The notes under the pieces: model-generated
Database searches by the model: none
What the model was told of the DNA's origin: nothing
The model's input: the letters and a program-made list of their open reading frames with translations, nothing else
Translations under genes and position numbers: made by a program
Shown: positions 44,013-53,087 of the stretch, in pieces
How positions within the stretch are numbered: the stretch's first letter is position 1
Layout of the letters: the number at the start of each line of letters is the position of its first letter
Assembly (NCBI RefSeq): GCF_009728935.1
Contig: NZ_CP034235.1
Coordinates: 4,812,001-4,876,000, forward strand
Reading direction: 5' to 3'
DNA: 64,000 nt
Source of the DNA: Paenibacillus psychroresistens
GTDB lineage: Bacteria > Bacillota > Bacilli > Paenibacillales > NBRC-103111

Positions 44013-44903
44013 TCAACCTGCCGGAGCGGGCGCCCATAAGCCGATTTTATGGTTTTTGGCTCCGTTTTGCACATAAGTTAATAGCTCCGTCCAGCGGGTA
44101 TTAGGCGCAGTCATTTTGAGCTTAGCGTAACCTTTAGCAAAAATTTGCGAGTTTAACAAGGATCCATCTGGTAAATAAACGTAAGCCAGCAGATAACCAT
44201 GTGCTTCCCTTAGCTTAGAATCCATTTCAACATGAATAGTCATACCCACTAATTGCTCTGAGAGCCACTGAGTCGCTTCTGCCTCAAAATTGGGATTCAG
44301 CTGATCAAAACCAATCAAAACTAATTTATCGGTTTTGTCACCACCTTTAATCTCCACGACATTCCCTTCGAGAATATTCGTCACTTCAACCTCTGTCTTC
44401 ACCTTCGATGAAACAAGTACTGTTTGAGAGTGCTCGTCCCAGCTAATGTTAGTCCCAAGCGCTTCTCCAACGAATCTCAGCGGAATCATCGTAGTACCTT
44501 CCACTAATTTACCCGCTACTGGTATTTCAATGATTTCATTATTGCGATTTCCTGTTAAACTGCCAATCTTATAGGTAATTATCACATCAGCCTTTTTAGC
44601 GGTGACTGTTTTAGTTGTATCATCCCACTCAATTTTGGCGCCTAACGCTTCAAATATATCACGTAGAGGGACTAGCACCCTTCCATTGACGTTGATCGGC
44701 TGCTGTAATTTAAAAGCTACTTTCTTGCCGTCCAGAAAAATAAAAATCGATTTCACTTTTGGAGGCACTGCTTTGACTGGTTTTGCCACTGCTTTGACTG
44801 GTTTTACCGCTGCTTTGATTGGTTTTACCGCAGCTGCAAACACAGATGAGATAGGCAAGAAACAGAGGAATACCAAACTAACTGCCAGAATCCATTTTTT
44901 CAT
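44013..44903 (-). CDS. Exported protein: copper amine oxidase N-terminal (stalk) domains plus SNase-like domain
   Basis: 296 residues from the ATG at 44903. Signal peptide ending near VFAAAV, then a Lys-Pro-Val-Lys-Ala repeat, two halves of a copper amine oxidase N-terminal-like domain (NGRVLVPLRDIFEALGAKIEWDDTTKTV, GTTMIPLRFVGEALGTNISWDEHSQTV) and a staphylococcal-nuclease-like fold (about 200-290, VLIGFDQLNPNFEAEATQWL, HGYLLAYVYLPDGSLLNSQIFAKGYA). The nuclease catalytic residues appear lost: Arg35 is hydrophobic, the TPE glutamate is absent and YGR is HGY. It is probably a structural cell-wall protein. Confidence 0.82.
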   Translation of the reverse strand: MKKWILAVSLVFLCFLPISSVFAAAVKPIKAAVKPVKAVAKPVKAVPPKVKSIFIFLDGKKVAFKLQQPINVNGRVLVPLRDIFEALGAKIEWDDTTKTVTAKKADVIITYKIGSLTGNRNNEIIEIPVAGKLVEGTTMIPLRFVGEALGTNISWDEHSQTVLVSSKVKTEVEVTNILEGNVVEIKGGDKTDKLVLIGFDQLNPNFEAEATQWLSEQLVGMTIHVEMDSKLREAHGYLLAYVYLPDGSLLNSQIFAKGYAKLKMTAPNTRWTELLTYVQNGAKNHKIGLWAPAPAG

Positions 44904-45117
44904 TTGTCTCATCCTCTTCTCTTTTTTGCTCCCAAGGCTGGAAGGTGTAGCTTCGTACAAGTTTTATTACCTTACGGTTTTGCTTGCGTATTAATACGGA
45001 ATGCTCGTCCCAAGCAACAACAATGCCCTTTACGTCATTAATGGGATCTATATCACGAATAACTCGAAGCTTCGTACCAACCTCACGGAATTCATTTAAT
45101 TGTTCATCCGTAATCAT
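44878..45117 (-). CDS. Small soluble protein, 79 residues
   Basis: A compact beta-rich product (VIRDIDPINDVKGIVVAWDEHSVLIRKQNRKVIKL) with a charged tail. The core resembles small SH3- or Sm-like barrels, but I recognise no family. GGAGG lies 11 bases before the ATG. Its last 26 bases overlap the start of the exported SNase-like gene, so the two are translationally linked. Confidence 0.65.
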   Translation of the reverse strand: MITDEQLNEFREVGTKLRVIRDIDPINDVKGIVVAWDEHSVLIRKQNRKVIKLVRSYTFQPWEQKREEDETNEKMDSGS

Positions 45118-45211
45118 TTATTTCCACACCTCCAAATATATTTAACGCTTGTACATAATTATCCACAGCAAGGACAAAATATCAAATAAGATTATGCAGG
45201 AGGAGCCGTAT

Positions 45212-45535
45212 ATGGATAAAAAAACCTACTATGTAACCGTACAATCTGGAGAAATCATGGAAGACTCAACTGCATTCAATTATGATTTTGTGATTAACGC
45301 CAATGAAGAGGAATACGATCAAATTAAGCAATTGTTTGAAGACACTGCAGATGCCGAGTTTGCCACGTATAGCCATAGCTTTCCACTAAGCTTAAGCACC
45401 TATTATAACGAAGAGAATTCTACCTACGACAATCATCTGCGTGATATCTACATAAAGCTGCACGAATTAGGGACAACCGAAACAAGACAGCATATTGAGA
45501 CGATGCATATCCTTGATTCTAACACAAAGACCTAA
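45212..45535 (+). CDS. Conserved-looking soluble protein, 107 residues
   Basis: Starts at the ATG at 45212, with AGGAGG 8 bases upstream; a longer frame from 45149 lacks one. It opens with a strand pair (KKTYYVTVQSGEI, NYDFVINANEEEYDQIKQLF) and continues helical and acidic. No family recognised. Its stop codon lies inside an 11-bp inverted repeat (45528-45557) without a T run. Confidence 0.65.
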   Translation: MDKKTYYVTVQSGEIMEDSTAFNYDFVINANEEEYDQIKQLFEDTADAEFATYSHSFPLSLSTYYNEENSTYDNHLRDIYIKLHELGTTETRQHIETMHILDSNTKT

Positions 45536-45584
45536 ACGAATGTTAACGTTTAGGTCTAAGTCATACAATTCAACTAGTTTGAAA

Positions 45585-45911
45585 TTAGCTGACATGTTCT
45601 TTGGAATCATTGGTTTCAAACCAGCAATCCAGCACTTTGCTAGACATAACACGTTTAGAGATGTAATCCACCTGCGGTTCTGAAAAACTCTCCTGCCAAA
45701 GTACCTTTAACTCGTTGCAAAGCATTACAAGTGTCAGAAGCTCGGACCAAGCCACATACCTCTTATACCAGAAGAATTGAGGATGCTCAATCATATAGGG
45801 ATACAGATCATCAAAATCTGTGTGCTTACAATCGAGAGCACGTTCAAAATGATTTTTGGCTTCTGAAAGCTTGCCCATTAGGTAATCAAACGGAATCAGT
45901 TCATTCCCCAT
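45585..45911 (-). CDS. Soluble helical protein of unknown function, 108 residues
   Basis: GAGGAGG lies 7 bases before the ATG. Mostly helical, aromatic-rich (PQFFWYKRYVAWSELLTLVMLCNELKVLWQESF), no signal peptide. No family recognised. Confidence 0.65.
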   Translation of the reverse strand: MGNELIPFDYLMGKLSEAKNHFERALDCKHTDFDDLYPYMIEHPQFFWYKRYVAWSELLTLVMLCNELKVLWQESFSEPQVDYISKRVMSSKVLDCWFETNDSKEHVS

Positions 45912-46012
45912 GTTGTTGCCTCCTCTCTATTCCATAATCTTATTATAAATTAAAAATGATTGCGTTGGAAGAAGTGAATTATATGAAATTCCTCCCTTCT
46001 TCCCGTTCCTTA

Positions 46013-46582
46013 TTACTCGAAAGCAATAATTCCATTATCTAAGCTGGAAATCTTCACAATGGAGTCGACTCGAACGCCTAAATCACGTATTGTCCTTGCC
46101 CCCGCTTGAAATGTTTTCTCTACGACTACGCCGAAACCAACTAAATCAGCACCCGATCTTTCAATAATGCGGATAATTCCCCTAGCAGCATCACCATTGG
46201 CAATAATATCATCGATAAACAAGATTCGATCCTCTTTGGAAATAAATGCCTTTGACACCATGATATCAGTCACAATTCCTTTTGTAAAAGACGGTACCCG
46301 CTCACAATAAGAATCATCATCCGTAGTCAGTGTTTTTTTCCGCCTTGCAAAAACCATAGGCACTTTTAATTCCAAAGCAGTAGCAAACGCAACCGTAATA
46401 CCAGATGATTCGATGGTCAGAACCTTTGTAGGCTTCTCACTGGCAAAAAGCAAGGCAAACTGTCTACCTATTTGCATAATGAGCTGTGGGTCCACTTGAT
46501 GATTAAGAATACCATCGAGCTTTAATACCTCATTAGTCATTATGACACCTTCAGCCAATATGCGCTGTTTCAATTGTTCCAT
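46013..46582 (-). CDS. xpt: Xanthine phosphoribosyltransferase
   Basis: 189 residues. Salvages xanthine to XMP with PRPP. The PRPP loop ILFIDDIIANGDAARG, TIESSGITVAFATAL and the N-terminal LKQRILAEG match Bacillus Xpt. In Bacillus it is controlled by a guanine riboswitch; none could be recognised in the 200 bases upstream here. The gene stands alone, without pbuX. Confidence 0.93.
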   Translation of the reverse strand: MEQLKQRILAEGVIMTNEVLKLDGILNHQVDPQLIMQIGRQFALLFASEKPTKVLTIESSGITVAFATALELKVPMVFARRKKTLTTDDDSYCERVPSFTKGIVTDIMVSKAFISKEDRILFIDDIIANGDAARGIIRIIERSGADLVGFGVVVEKTFQAGARTIRDLGVRVDSIVKISSLDNGIIAFE

Positions 46583-46793
46583 CTAATAACCCCCTAAATA
46601 AACCCGTATATCTGCTGTAAATTTATCATAACCCAGAAGTCATTATCAAGTATAAACTAAACTTAGTCATAAATTACATTAAAATTAGAAAATATTTCAA
46701 GAATTTTCACAAAATATATACATTTCATGCAACTTTTTAGCACATTTAGTGGTCTAATATTATAAGACACTATTTATAGAGAGAAGAGAACCT

Positions 46794-47480
46794 ATGAAAT
46801 CAAGAACAAAAATCCTACTTGGCTGTATTTGTATAATTGGCGGACTATTGCTATCCGGCTGTAATTCCACTTTAATAGACACGACAATTGCTTCTACTCC
46901 ACCCACACCTTCACCGACCCATGAGGTTGTGAATGTTAATCTGCCAGTCGTCCAACCTGTGACAGCATTACCAACTCAGAGCACAAGCAATGAACCAACC
47001 ATAACTAAATCAAGCGATCAAGCTACAGTTGCTAGTAATAATGCTCAACAGACCCTTTCAACTGAAACTAAAGAGAAGCTTCCCGTATTTAGCTCCAAAC
47101 AACCTCAAATTATGGGACTAGCCATTGGTGAAGCTCAAGAGAAGGCAATAGTGCAATATGGCAAACCACTTGAAACTTATATCATGGAGGATCCCGCCGA
47201 GCCCATTACAGTCTATCAATATGATGGCTTTAGCATTGGCTTTAATACAACAAATGGCATTCAATTCGTTGATGTCAGCAGCACTAAAGTGAATCCTGGA
47301 CTGAGCGGACTTCGTTTAGGGCAAACGTCAGCTCAAGCCCTAGAGCTACTAGGCAAACCCGATAAGAATACAAGCTATGTGATTTCCTATAATACTAAAA
47401 CAGCTATTCTCAAGCTAGACATTGACCCAAAAACAAAAACCATTCAATCCATTAAGCTATTCGGAGTCGAAGAATCCTAA
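46794..47480 (+). CDS. Lipoprotein with two BamE/SmpA-like repeats
   Basis: 228 residues. Lipobox LSGC (about Cys23), then 70 residues rich in Thr, Pro and Ser, a flexible linker, and a C-terminal domain with two similar units: LAIGEAQEKAIVQYGKPLETY and LRLGQTSAQALELLGKPDKNT. Such repeats occur in small surface lipoproteins of Bacilli; the role is unknown. The ribosome site (GAAGAG) is modest; a strong terminator follows. Confidence 0.78.
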   Translation: MKSRTKILLGCICIIGGLLLSGCNSTLIDTTIASTPPTPSPTHEVVNVNLPVVQPVTALPTQSTSNEPTITKSSDQATVASNNAQQTLSTETKEKLPVFSSKQPQIMGLAIGEAQEKAIVQYGKPLETYIMEDPAEPITVYQYDGFSIGFNTTNGIQFVDVSSTKVNPGLSGLRLGQTSAQALELLGKPDKNTSYVISYNTKTAILKLDIDPKTKTIQSIKLFGVEES

Positions 47481-47500
47481 TTAAATATACATGTTGTTTG

Positions 47501-47528
47501 CGGCACACCTTAACGGTGTGCCGTTTTT
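47501..47528 (+). terminator. Intrinsic terminator after the lipoprotein gene
   Basis: CGGCACACC and GGTGTGCCG, loop TTAAC, followed by TTTTT. Confidence 0.92.
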
Positions 47529-47614
47529 ATTTGCCTGCATTTATTTACAGTCATGCAATTGCGGCCCGTTACATAACTTGTACAAAAGCTTATAGGAAGG
47601 AGAAATAAAAAATA

Positions 47615-48670
47615 ATGAACAAAAAATGGCAGCAAATTATACTTGTAGCTTTCACCTACATGGGAACGATTGTCGGTGCTGGCTTTGCTTCCGGTCAAGA
47701 AATCCTTCAGTTCTTCACTTTATATGGCCGATATGCAGCTTTGACCATTGTACTGGCGACATTTTTATTTATATGGATAGGTGTGAAGGTCATGCTTCTG
47801 GCTAAAAGTGCCGGGGCCTCTAATTACGAAGATTTAAACAAAGTCTTATTCGGACCCATTATTGGGCGCTGGATTAGCTGGTTTATGATGCTCATCCTAC
47901 TGGGGACATCAGCTGTAATGCTAGCTGGAGCAGGTTCTTTGTTCGAGGAACAGCTACATTTCTCTTACCAAACTGGCTTGATACTTACACTAGTCCTTGC
48001 ATATTTTGTTCTGACCAATGGAATTCAGGCCATTATGAAGGTTAATTCTTTTGTTGTTCCGCTAATGATTACTTTTACAATCATTGTCGTCTGGCATACC
48101 TGGCACATTCCTAATCATACAGGCTGGTTAAGAATCACCAGTGATTTCCCCTATGCACAGATATGGTTCTCACCTATTGTATATGCTGCGTTTAACTTGG
48201 CAGGCGCTCAAGCAGTACTCGTCCCTCTAAGTAGTGCCATCAAGGATAAATCGGTGCTATATTGGGGTGGAATTCTAGGTGGTATTGGAATTGGCTTATT
48301 GCTGCTTTCCGCCCATTACGCCTTATCTGCGCAAATGCCTGGGATTCAACAATACGAAATCCCAATGGGCCACATCATCCAACGGCTTGGCAGAGGTATT
48401 CAGTTGATGTACACCTTGGTTATTTTCGGGGAAATCTTTACAACCTACATTGCAGGTCTGTACGGGCTCACTCAGCAGCTTCAGCCCTATACTCGTCTCC
48501 ACCCCCATATACTCTTAGCGCTGCTCTTAGGCTTCAGCTACATGGTCAGCCAGCTTGGATTTAGCATGCTGCTATCTACCTTGTATCCGCTATTTGGTTG
48601 TATCAGTATCATTTGGTTCATTATGATGGTCTACAAGCGCAATTCGGTCCATACTCTGCACCATCCTTAA
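47615..48670 (+). CDS. ykvI: YkvI family membrane transporter
   Basis: 351 residues with about ten membrane helices. The first helix YMGTIVGAGFASGQEILQFF has the unwound glycine-rich pattern of the APC/LeuT transporter fold, as in YkvI, a Bacillus family of uncharacterised permeases. AAGGAG lies upstream of the ATG. The last 81 bases overlap the opposite-strand gene at 48590-49006. Confidence 0.85.
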   Translation: MNKKWQQIILVAFTYMGTIVGAGFASGQEILQFFTLYGRYAALTIVLATFLFIWIGVKVMLLAKSAGASNYEDLNKVLFGPIIGRWISWFMMLILLGTSAVMLAGAGSLFEEQLHFSYQTGLILTLVLAYFVLTNGIQAIMKVNSFVVPLMITFTIIVVWHTWHIPNHTGWLRITSDFPYAQIWFSPIVYAAFNLAGAQAVLVPLSSAIKDKSVLYWGGILGGIGIGLLLLSAHYALSAQMPGIQQYEIPMGHIIQRLGRGIQLMYTLVIFGEIFTTYIAGLYGLTQQLQPYTRLHPHILLALLLGFSYMVSQLGFSMLLSTLYPLFGCISIIWFIMMVYKRNSVHTLHHP

Positions 48671-49006
48671 TACAATGGCAAAACGAGCAACCATGAATAA
48701 CATGCCCAGCAATGAAAAAATAAAGCCAGACAAGAGATAACCATAATGATAAAGTGGGAAGCTTTCCCGATCCTTCATAACAGTAATCACCTCAGCCAAT
48801 AAGAACAACATACCACATAAAAATACGATGATAATCGCGTAATCCATGAAGGACCATTTTAGAAAGTAACGACCTACTGTTTCAGAAATAGGTTGTTTAC
48901 TTTGTTGATTATTTCTTTGCCTAACTATCGACCAAATGGTATAAATCGTCCCAGCTGTGATCAAAACACATAAAACGGCAGCCAAAACTCCTAAAATTGT
49001 ATACAT
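48590..49006 (-). CDS. Small membrane protein, 138 residues
   Basis: Three membrane segments (about 4-27, 55-75, 88-112) and a hydrophilic tail. AGAGG lies 6 bases before the ATG. The 3' end runs 81 bases into the coding region of the convergent YkvI gene, so one of the two ends is read on both strands. It follows the single-helix protein gene at 49029-49283 by 22 bases, a likely operon. No family recognised. Confidence 0.65.
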   Translation of the reverse strand: MYTILGVLAAVLCVLITAGTIYTIWSIVRQRNNQQSKQPISETVGRYFLKWSFMDYAIIIVFLCGMLFLLAEVITVMKDRESFPLYHYGYLLSGFIFSLLGMLFMVARFAIVLRMVQSMDRIALVDHHNEPNDTDTTK

Positions 49007-49028
49007 GCTGTACCTCTTTTCTGCTTGA

Positions 49029-49283
49029 CTAAGATTGGGTAAGGAAATAAATAAGCGCAGCTATGGCTAAGACGCTAATCAAAGGGAGTGCACATAAAAC
49101 ATATAGGTCCATTGAAGCAGGAAGACTAGGTGCTTTGTGCCAAATATATGATATAAGCCCTTTTGGTTCAACAACAATAGCAGCAGGTGTTTCGATATCC
49201 ACTTTTTTATGTATTGTGCCTTTTTTCCAGCCAACCTGATAAGTAATTTCGCGATCATTTTGCGGTAATCTCGGGATGGGCAT
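49029..49283 (-). CDS. Single-helix membrane protein, 84 residues
   Basis: AGGAGG lies 8 bases before the ATG. A soluble beta-like N-terminus (residues 1-50) is followed by one C-terminal membrane helix (LYVLCALPLISVLAIAALIYFL), so it is tail-anchored. No family recognised; it shares a transcript with the membrane protein downstream. Confidence 0.65.
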   Translation of the reverse strand: MPIPRLPQNDREITYQVGWKKGTIHKKVDIETPAAIVVEPKGLISYIWHKAPSLPASMDLYVLCALPLISVLAIAALIYFLTQS

Positions 49284-49420
49284 ACTTTCAACCTCCTTGG
49301 TTTCGCAATATTACCTTAATAGTATACTATATTTCAAGTCATACAGCTTACACTTTACTTATAGAATCACATCGTTTACCATTTATTGCATAGACATCAT
49401 CCTAAAGAGGAGCTTATAAA

Positions 49421-50026
49421 ATGCAGAATCCATATAGTTATGTATGTAATAAAGTAGAGACCCTTTCCGCGGAGGCTTGGCAAGCTATTCCAGCGATCGA
49501 ATTAGTAGAAACAGCGAATGGTGAGCAACCAAGGCTCAAAACCAAGGTTAAAGCTTGTTGGAATAAAGATTTTGTTTGCTTCCGCTTCGAGTGTGAGGAT
49601 GACTATATAGTAGCTAATTTTCAGCATAGAGATGAACCCTTATATTTAGAAGATGTAGTCGAGGTTTTCATTGATGAAGTTGGAGATGGCCGTCAATATC
49701 AAGAGTATGAGGTCAGTCCTCACAACGTCTTGTTCGATGCCATGGTAACCAATGATTTAGCAGGTACCATAATACCAAATGAGAAATGGAATGCAGTTGG
49801 AATTGAGACTACTGCCGAGAGAATTGCAGAGAAAAATTATGTTTATTCCATTAAGCTCTCTACAGATAACTTTTCAATTCCTATACAAAGCGGATCAGCC
49901 TGGAGTGTTAACTTCTATAGAATTGACGATGATCCACATGGCAATCGCCATTACTGGGCGTGGTCACCTACAGGTAAAATAAACTTTCATCTACCTGCTC
50001 ATTTCGGAAGTATGATTTTTGCATAG
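49421..50026 (+). CDS. CBM9-like carbohydrate-binding protein
   Basis: 201 residues, all one family 9-type carbohydrate-binding module: KACWNKDFVCFRFECEDDYI, the edge LYLEDVVEVFIDE, YQEYEVSPHNVLFDA and the closing SWSVNFYRIDDD, HYWAWSPTGKINFHLPAHFG. Such modules usually belong to xylanases; here it is free-standing and lacks a signal peptide, so a cytoplasmic sugar-related role or export by another route must be assumed. GAGGAG lies 8 bases upstream. Confidence 0.85.
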   Translation: MQNPYSYVCNKVETLSAEAWQAIPAIELVETANGEQPRLKTKVKACWNKDFVCFRFECEDDYIVANFQHRDEPLYLEDVVEVFIDEVGDGRQYQEYEVSPHNVLFDAMVTNDLAGTIIPNEKWNAVGIETTAERIAEKNYVYSIKLSTDNFSIPIQSGSAWSVNFYRIDDDPHGNRHYWAWSPTGKINFHLPAHFGSMIFA

Positions 50027-50040
50027 ACTCACTAACATCC

Positions 50041-50691
50041 TTAACCTCTCCCATCCGCCTCTAGATAATAGTCACTTTGCACAAACTGCTCGACAGCTTG
50101 TGCTCTGGTTTTAATCCCCATTTTATCATAAATTCGCTTCAAGTAATTATCCACCGTACGTTTGCTTAAATGGATTTGCTCACCGATTTGCTCGTGAGTA
50201 AATCCACCAACCAGCAGAGTCATAATCTGCACTTCATCATGTGTTAGCTCAAATGAATTCGAAGTATGATCCTCGATAATTCGCATTTTCTGAAAAAATG
50301 ACAGAGGCACCGCAACATGGTTATCCCTAATGCAATTTACCATATTCTTGATTGTATTTTCACTAGAACCTTTAGAGATAACACCCGAAACGCCTGCCTC
50401 AATTAATTTATTGAAAATTTTGGATACCTCGACTCCAGTAAAAATAACAATATGAATGTGCGGATATTGAGTTTTAATCATTCTCGCAACCTGACTCCCC
50501 AGCTGATCCGGTAAATAATAATCAAGAAAAACAAGCTCTGGCTGATGGATTTTCACCATCTCAAGACAGTCTTTTCCGTTGCCTGCCGTTCCTATCACTT
50601 CAATTCGTTCCATTTCCTGCAATATGGCTTTTGTAGCATTGGCAAACAAGGGATGATCATCAACTACAAGTACTCGCATCACTTTATTCAC
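50041..50691 (-). CDS. ComA-like response regulator (NarL/LuxR type)
   Basis: 216 residues: receiver domain with phosphoacceptor Asp57 (LVFLDYYLPDQLGS), then a LuxR-type helix-turn-helix (about 150-207, LTHDEVQIMTLLVGGFTHEQIGEQIHLSKRTVDNYLKRIYDKMG). The start GTG at 50691 overlaps the stop of the kinase gene (GTGA) and has GGAGG 10 bases upstream. Pairing with a ComP-like kinase and the helix-turn-helix type suggest a ComA-like output, possibly quorum-controlled. No TTGCGG-N4-CCGCAA ComA box was found nearby. Confidence 0.88.
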   Translation of the reverse strand: MNKVMRVLVVDDHPLFANATKAILQEMERIEVIGTAGNGKDCLEMVKIHQPELVFLDYYLPDQLGSQVARMIKTQYPHIHIVIFTGVEVSKIFNKLIEAGVSGVISKGSSENTIKNMVNCIRDNHVAVPLSFFQKMRIIEDHTSNSFELTHDEVQIMTLLVGGFTHEQIGEQIHLSKRTVDNYLKRIYDKMGIKTRAQAVEQFVQSDYYLEADGRG

Positions 50692-53015
50692 GCTATCAAC
50701 CCCTCCTTCGGTAGAATAATTTGCATCCTCACACCTTTTCCCAGCTCCGTTTCCAGTTCAAATCTTCCGTTGAGATAGATCGCCCTGCTTTTTAATTGTT
50801 CAATACCATTTCCTGATGAACTAATTTCTTTAGCACTTACACGCCCCTCTTCAAACCCAATACCATCATCCTCATAAATAAAATAAAAATAATCTTGACG
50901 AAAGGTTAATTCCAGCTTTACTGAAGTCGCTTTAGAATGTTTTTTCGCATTATTCAGCAGCTCTTGAAAAATCCGAAACATATGACGTTTAGCTTCTAAG
51001 CTACTTTCTTCAATTTTAATAGCGCCCTTTGTAATAAATTGCAGTTTGAATGGCAAGCCGATTTCCTCTTGTTCAATGACCTGACGAATCGTATCGATTA
51101 AACCAATCTCTTGCAATAAATGCGGATACAGCTCGAAGCAGCTTTGACGCAGATTACTATTAATAATTTCAATATAATCATAAATGCTGGCAAGCTTTCG
51201 TTCACCTGCTTCCAATATAATGTGCTCTTTCATAAAAGCCTCCATTTTCAACTTCAAGAAATAGAGATCCTGCATTGTTGTATCATGGAGATCCATTGCG
51301 ATGCGAACCCGTTCTTTCTCCTGCAGCTCAAACATAATCTTGCGAAACCAGACAAATTCCTGAGCAGCCTGCTCATTGGGAATTTGCGCTGCTAGCTCAT
51401 GCAGCTTCAAGTTCAGCTTGCGAATTAGATATAGATTCTCTAAGCTAACCGCCAGATAGGAAACGATTAAACCCAACCATTGCTTCTCCTCTAAATTGAG
51501 ATGTGTATTCGTTTTATTGCGGGTCATGACGAGAAAGCTTTTGTATTCTTCGTGTTGGTTAATGGGGAATACGGAATAGTCAGATTCGTCCGAATCTAAT
51601 TCACAATTAGAAAGCGAACTTTCCATTGTGGCCAAGTTGATTTTCCCTTCCGTAATCGACTCAATCTCATGGGGATACTGGAAGACGATAGCTCCTCCGA
51701 ATACATGTAGCGTTTGCACAATATCTACTAGAATAATCTCCTTCAGCTCACGCATATTGGAAATCGACTCCATATTCTTCGAAATTTTCTTTAACGCATT
51801 CTTTAACTGATTCTTGCGAGGGAAGATAACCCTTTCTAGCTTAGTTGTTATATATTCGAGGGAGTAAAGAACAAATGAGATTACTATCAGGATTAAAAAA
51901 AACAAAGTGCCTACATTATTAATAAGATTCTCTCTAGGTAGATAAAAGGAAATAACTCCAACTATGAAACCACTTGGAACAATTGAAATAAGTAGGGTTA
52001 ACAAAATCCTCCGAAATATCGTATCTATATCATATAGCTGTTTGGTCGTAATTAGATAAGCAAAAGTAATGGGTAGAAATAGTACTGCCCATCCAGTTAT
52101 GGATGAGTTGACCCATTCATATCCGTAAAAGAACTTAGGGAAAAATGATAATAGTGCCAATGGCAGAAATGAAGTAAAAAGCGCTAACCAAACAATCTTT
52201 ATTAAAGTAGATGCGTAGGTTTTCTTATTGCGATGTATGAAATAAATATAGGACAAAAGTAATAGATTCAGTATAAGACCCAAGATGAAATATAGCATAG
52301 TTGCTAATGAGGTATAGTAATTTACTAAATAGGCAATGTTTTTCATATTAATACAAATAAACAATAATAAAGTAGATAAAATAATTGGAAAATATAAGTA
52401 TTTAAGAAATCCTCGAGGAAGTGTAAGATTTGCCTTTTCATGCAGCATGATAATTAAAAAATGCAAGAAAAGAACTGGAACCAGCATAACCCCCGCATTA
52501 ATAAATACTTTGCCTAATAAATCACCTCTAATGGACACACCTAAGCTCATAAAAACAATTCCTGCATTAAGGAATACAAGTGATAAAAAACGGGCCGAAT
52601 ATGAACGGAGCTTTTTATAGAGCAATAACGCCATTGCAAAGCTTAAAATTTCACCTAAATATGAAAGATTAAGCAAACTATTAGCAAAATAAGTATGTTT
52701 AGGAGCTACAACTGTAATTCGCTGGCCATTTCGCTCTATTAATAAAGATTCGAAGCGGTCTAAAGTTCTCCACTTTTGGACATAAGAATATTCATCCACC
52801 TCATTACCGTTTACTTTCAATACAATATCTCCTAACTGTAATCCAAACACAGAAGCTGCTTTTGCCATGTCAAATTGATTAATTACATATTCATTGCTCT
52901 TATTCTTCAATAAGTTTATTCCACTATATGGATAACTGAAAGAAACATAAACAACCCATGCTCGAATTGCTAAAAATATCACTATCAAAACAAAAACAAT
53001 ATATTTTTTCTTCAT
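50688..53015 (-). CDS. ComP-like sensor histidine kinase
   Basis: 775 residues. One membrane helix (about 5-27), a PDZ-like extracytoplasmic domain (GLQLGDIVLKVNGNEV, about 55-100) and then about eight membrane helices (to residue 400) reproduce the layout of Bacillus ComP. A GAF-like linker (about 420-540) leads to the HisKA_3 box RIAMDLHDTTMQDL (His577), the FELYPHLLQEIGL motif and an HATPase domain. Like ComP it should read an extracellular peptide. It is divergent from a 66-residue peptide gene ending in LWWK and overlaps the ComA-like gene. Confidence 0.88.
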   Translation of the reverse strand: MKKKYIVFVLIVIFLAIRAWVVYVSFSYPYSGINLLKNKSNEYVINQFDMAKAASVFGLQLGDIVLKVNGNEVDEYSYVQKWRTLDRFESLLIERNGQRITVVAPKHTYFANSLLNLSYLGEILSFAMALLLYKKLRSYSARFLSLVFLNAGIVFMSLGVSIRGDLLGKVFINAGVMLVPVLFLHFLIIMLHEKANLTLPRGFLKYLYFPIILSTLLLFICINMKNIAYLVNYYTSLATMLYFILGLILNLLLLSYIYFIHRNKKTYASTLIKIVWLALFTSFLPLALLSFFPKFFYGYEWVNSSITGWAVLFLPITFAYLITTKQLYDIDTIFRRILLTLLISIVPSGFIVGVISFYLPRENLINNVGTLFFLILIVISFVLYSLEYITTKLERVIFPRKNQLKNALKKISKNMESISNMRELKEIILVDIVQTLHVFGGAIVFQYPHEIESITEGKINLATMESSLSNCELDSDESDYSVFPINQHEEYKSFLVMTRNKTNTHLNLEEKQWLGLIVSYLAVSLENLYLIRKLNLKLHELAAQIPNEQAAQEFVWFRKIMFELQEKERVRIAMDLHDTTMQDLYFLKLKMEAFMKEHIILEAGERKLASIYDYIEIINSNLRQSCFELYPHLLQEIGLIDTIRQVIEQEEIGLPFKLQFITKGAIKIEESSLEAKRHMFRIFQELLNNAKKHSKATSVKLELTFRQDYFYFIYEDDGIGFEEGRVSAKEISSSGNGIEQLKSRAIYLNGRFELETELGKGVRMQIILPKEGLIA

Positions 53016-53017
53016 CG

Positions 53018-53046
53018 TTTAACATCCCTTTTATTTCTGGTATAAT
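53018..53046 (+). promoter_or_regulatory. Promoter of the ComX-like peptide gene
   Basis: TTTAAC (53018-53023), 17 bases, TATAAT (53041-53046). It begins 2 bases beyond the ComP-like start codon, so the two divergent promoters overlap and are likely to influence each other. Confidence 0.65.
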
Positions 53047-53087
53047 AATCCACAACATACATTTATAAAAAAGGATGGGGGTGAAAT

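Noticed and set aside
45159..45167. A perfect DnaA box, TTATCCACA
   Set aside because: A single box in a 94-base gap with no AT-rich unwinding region or dnaA gene; not an origin.
46583..46793. A possible guanine riboswitch upstream of xpt
   Set aside because: None of the conserved purine-aptamer core sequences is present on the minus strand.
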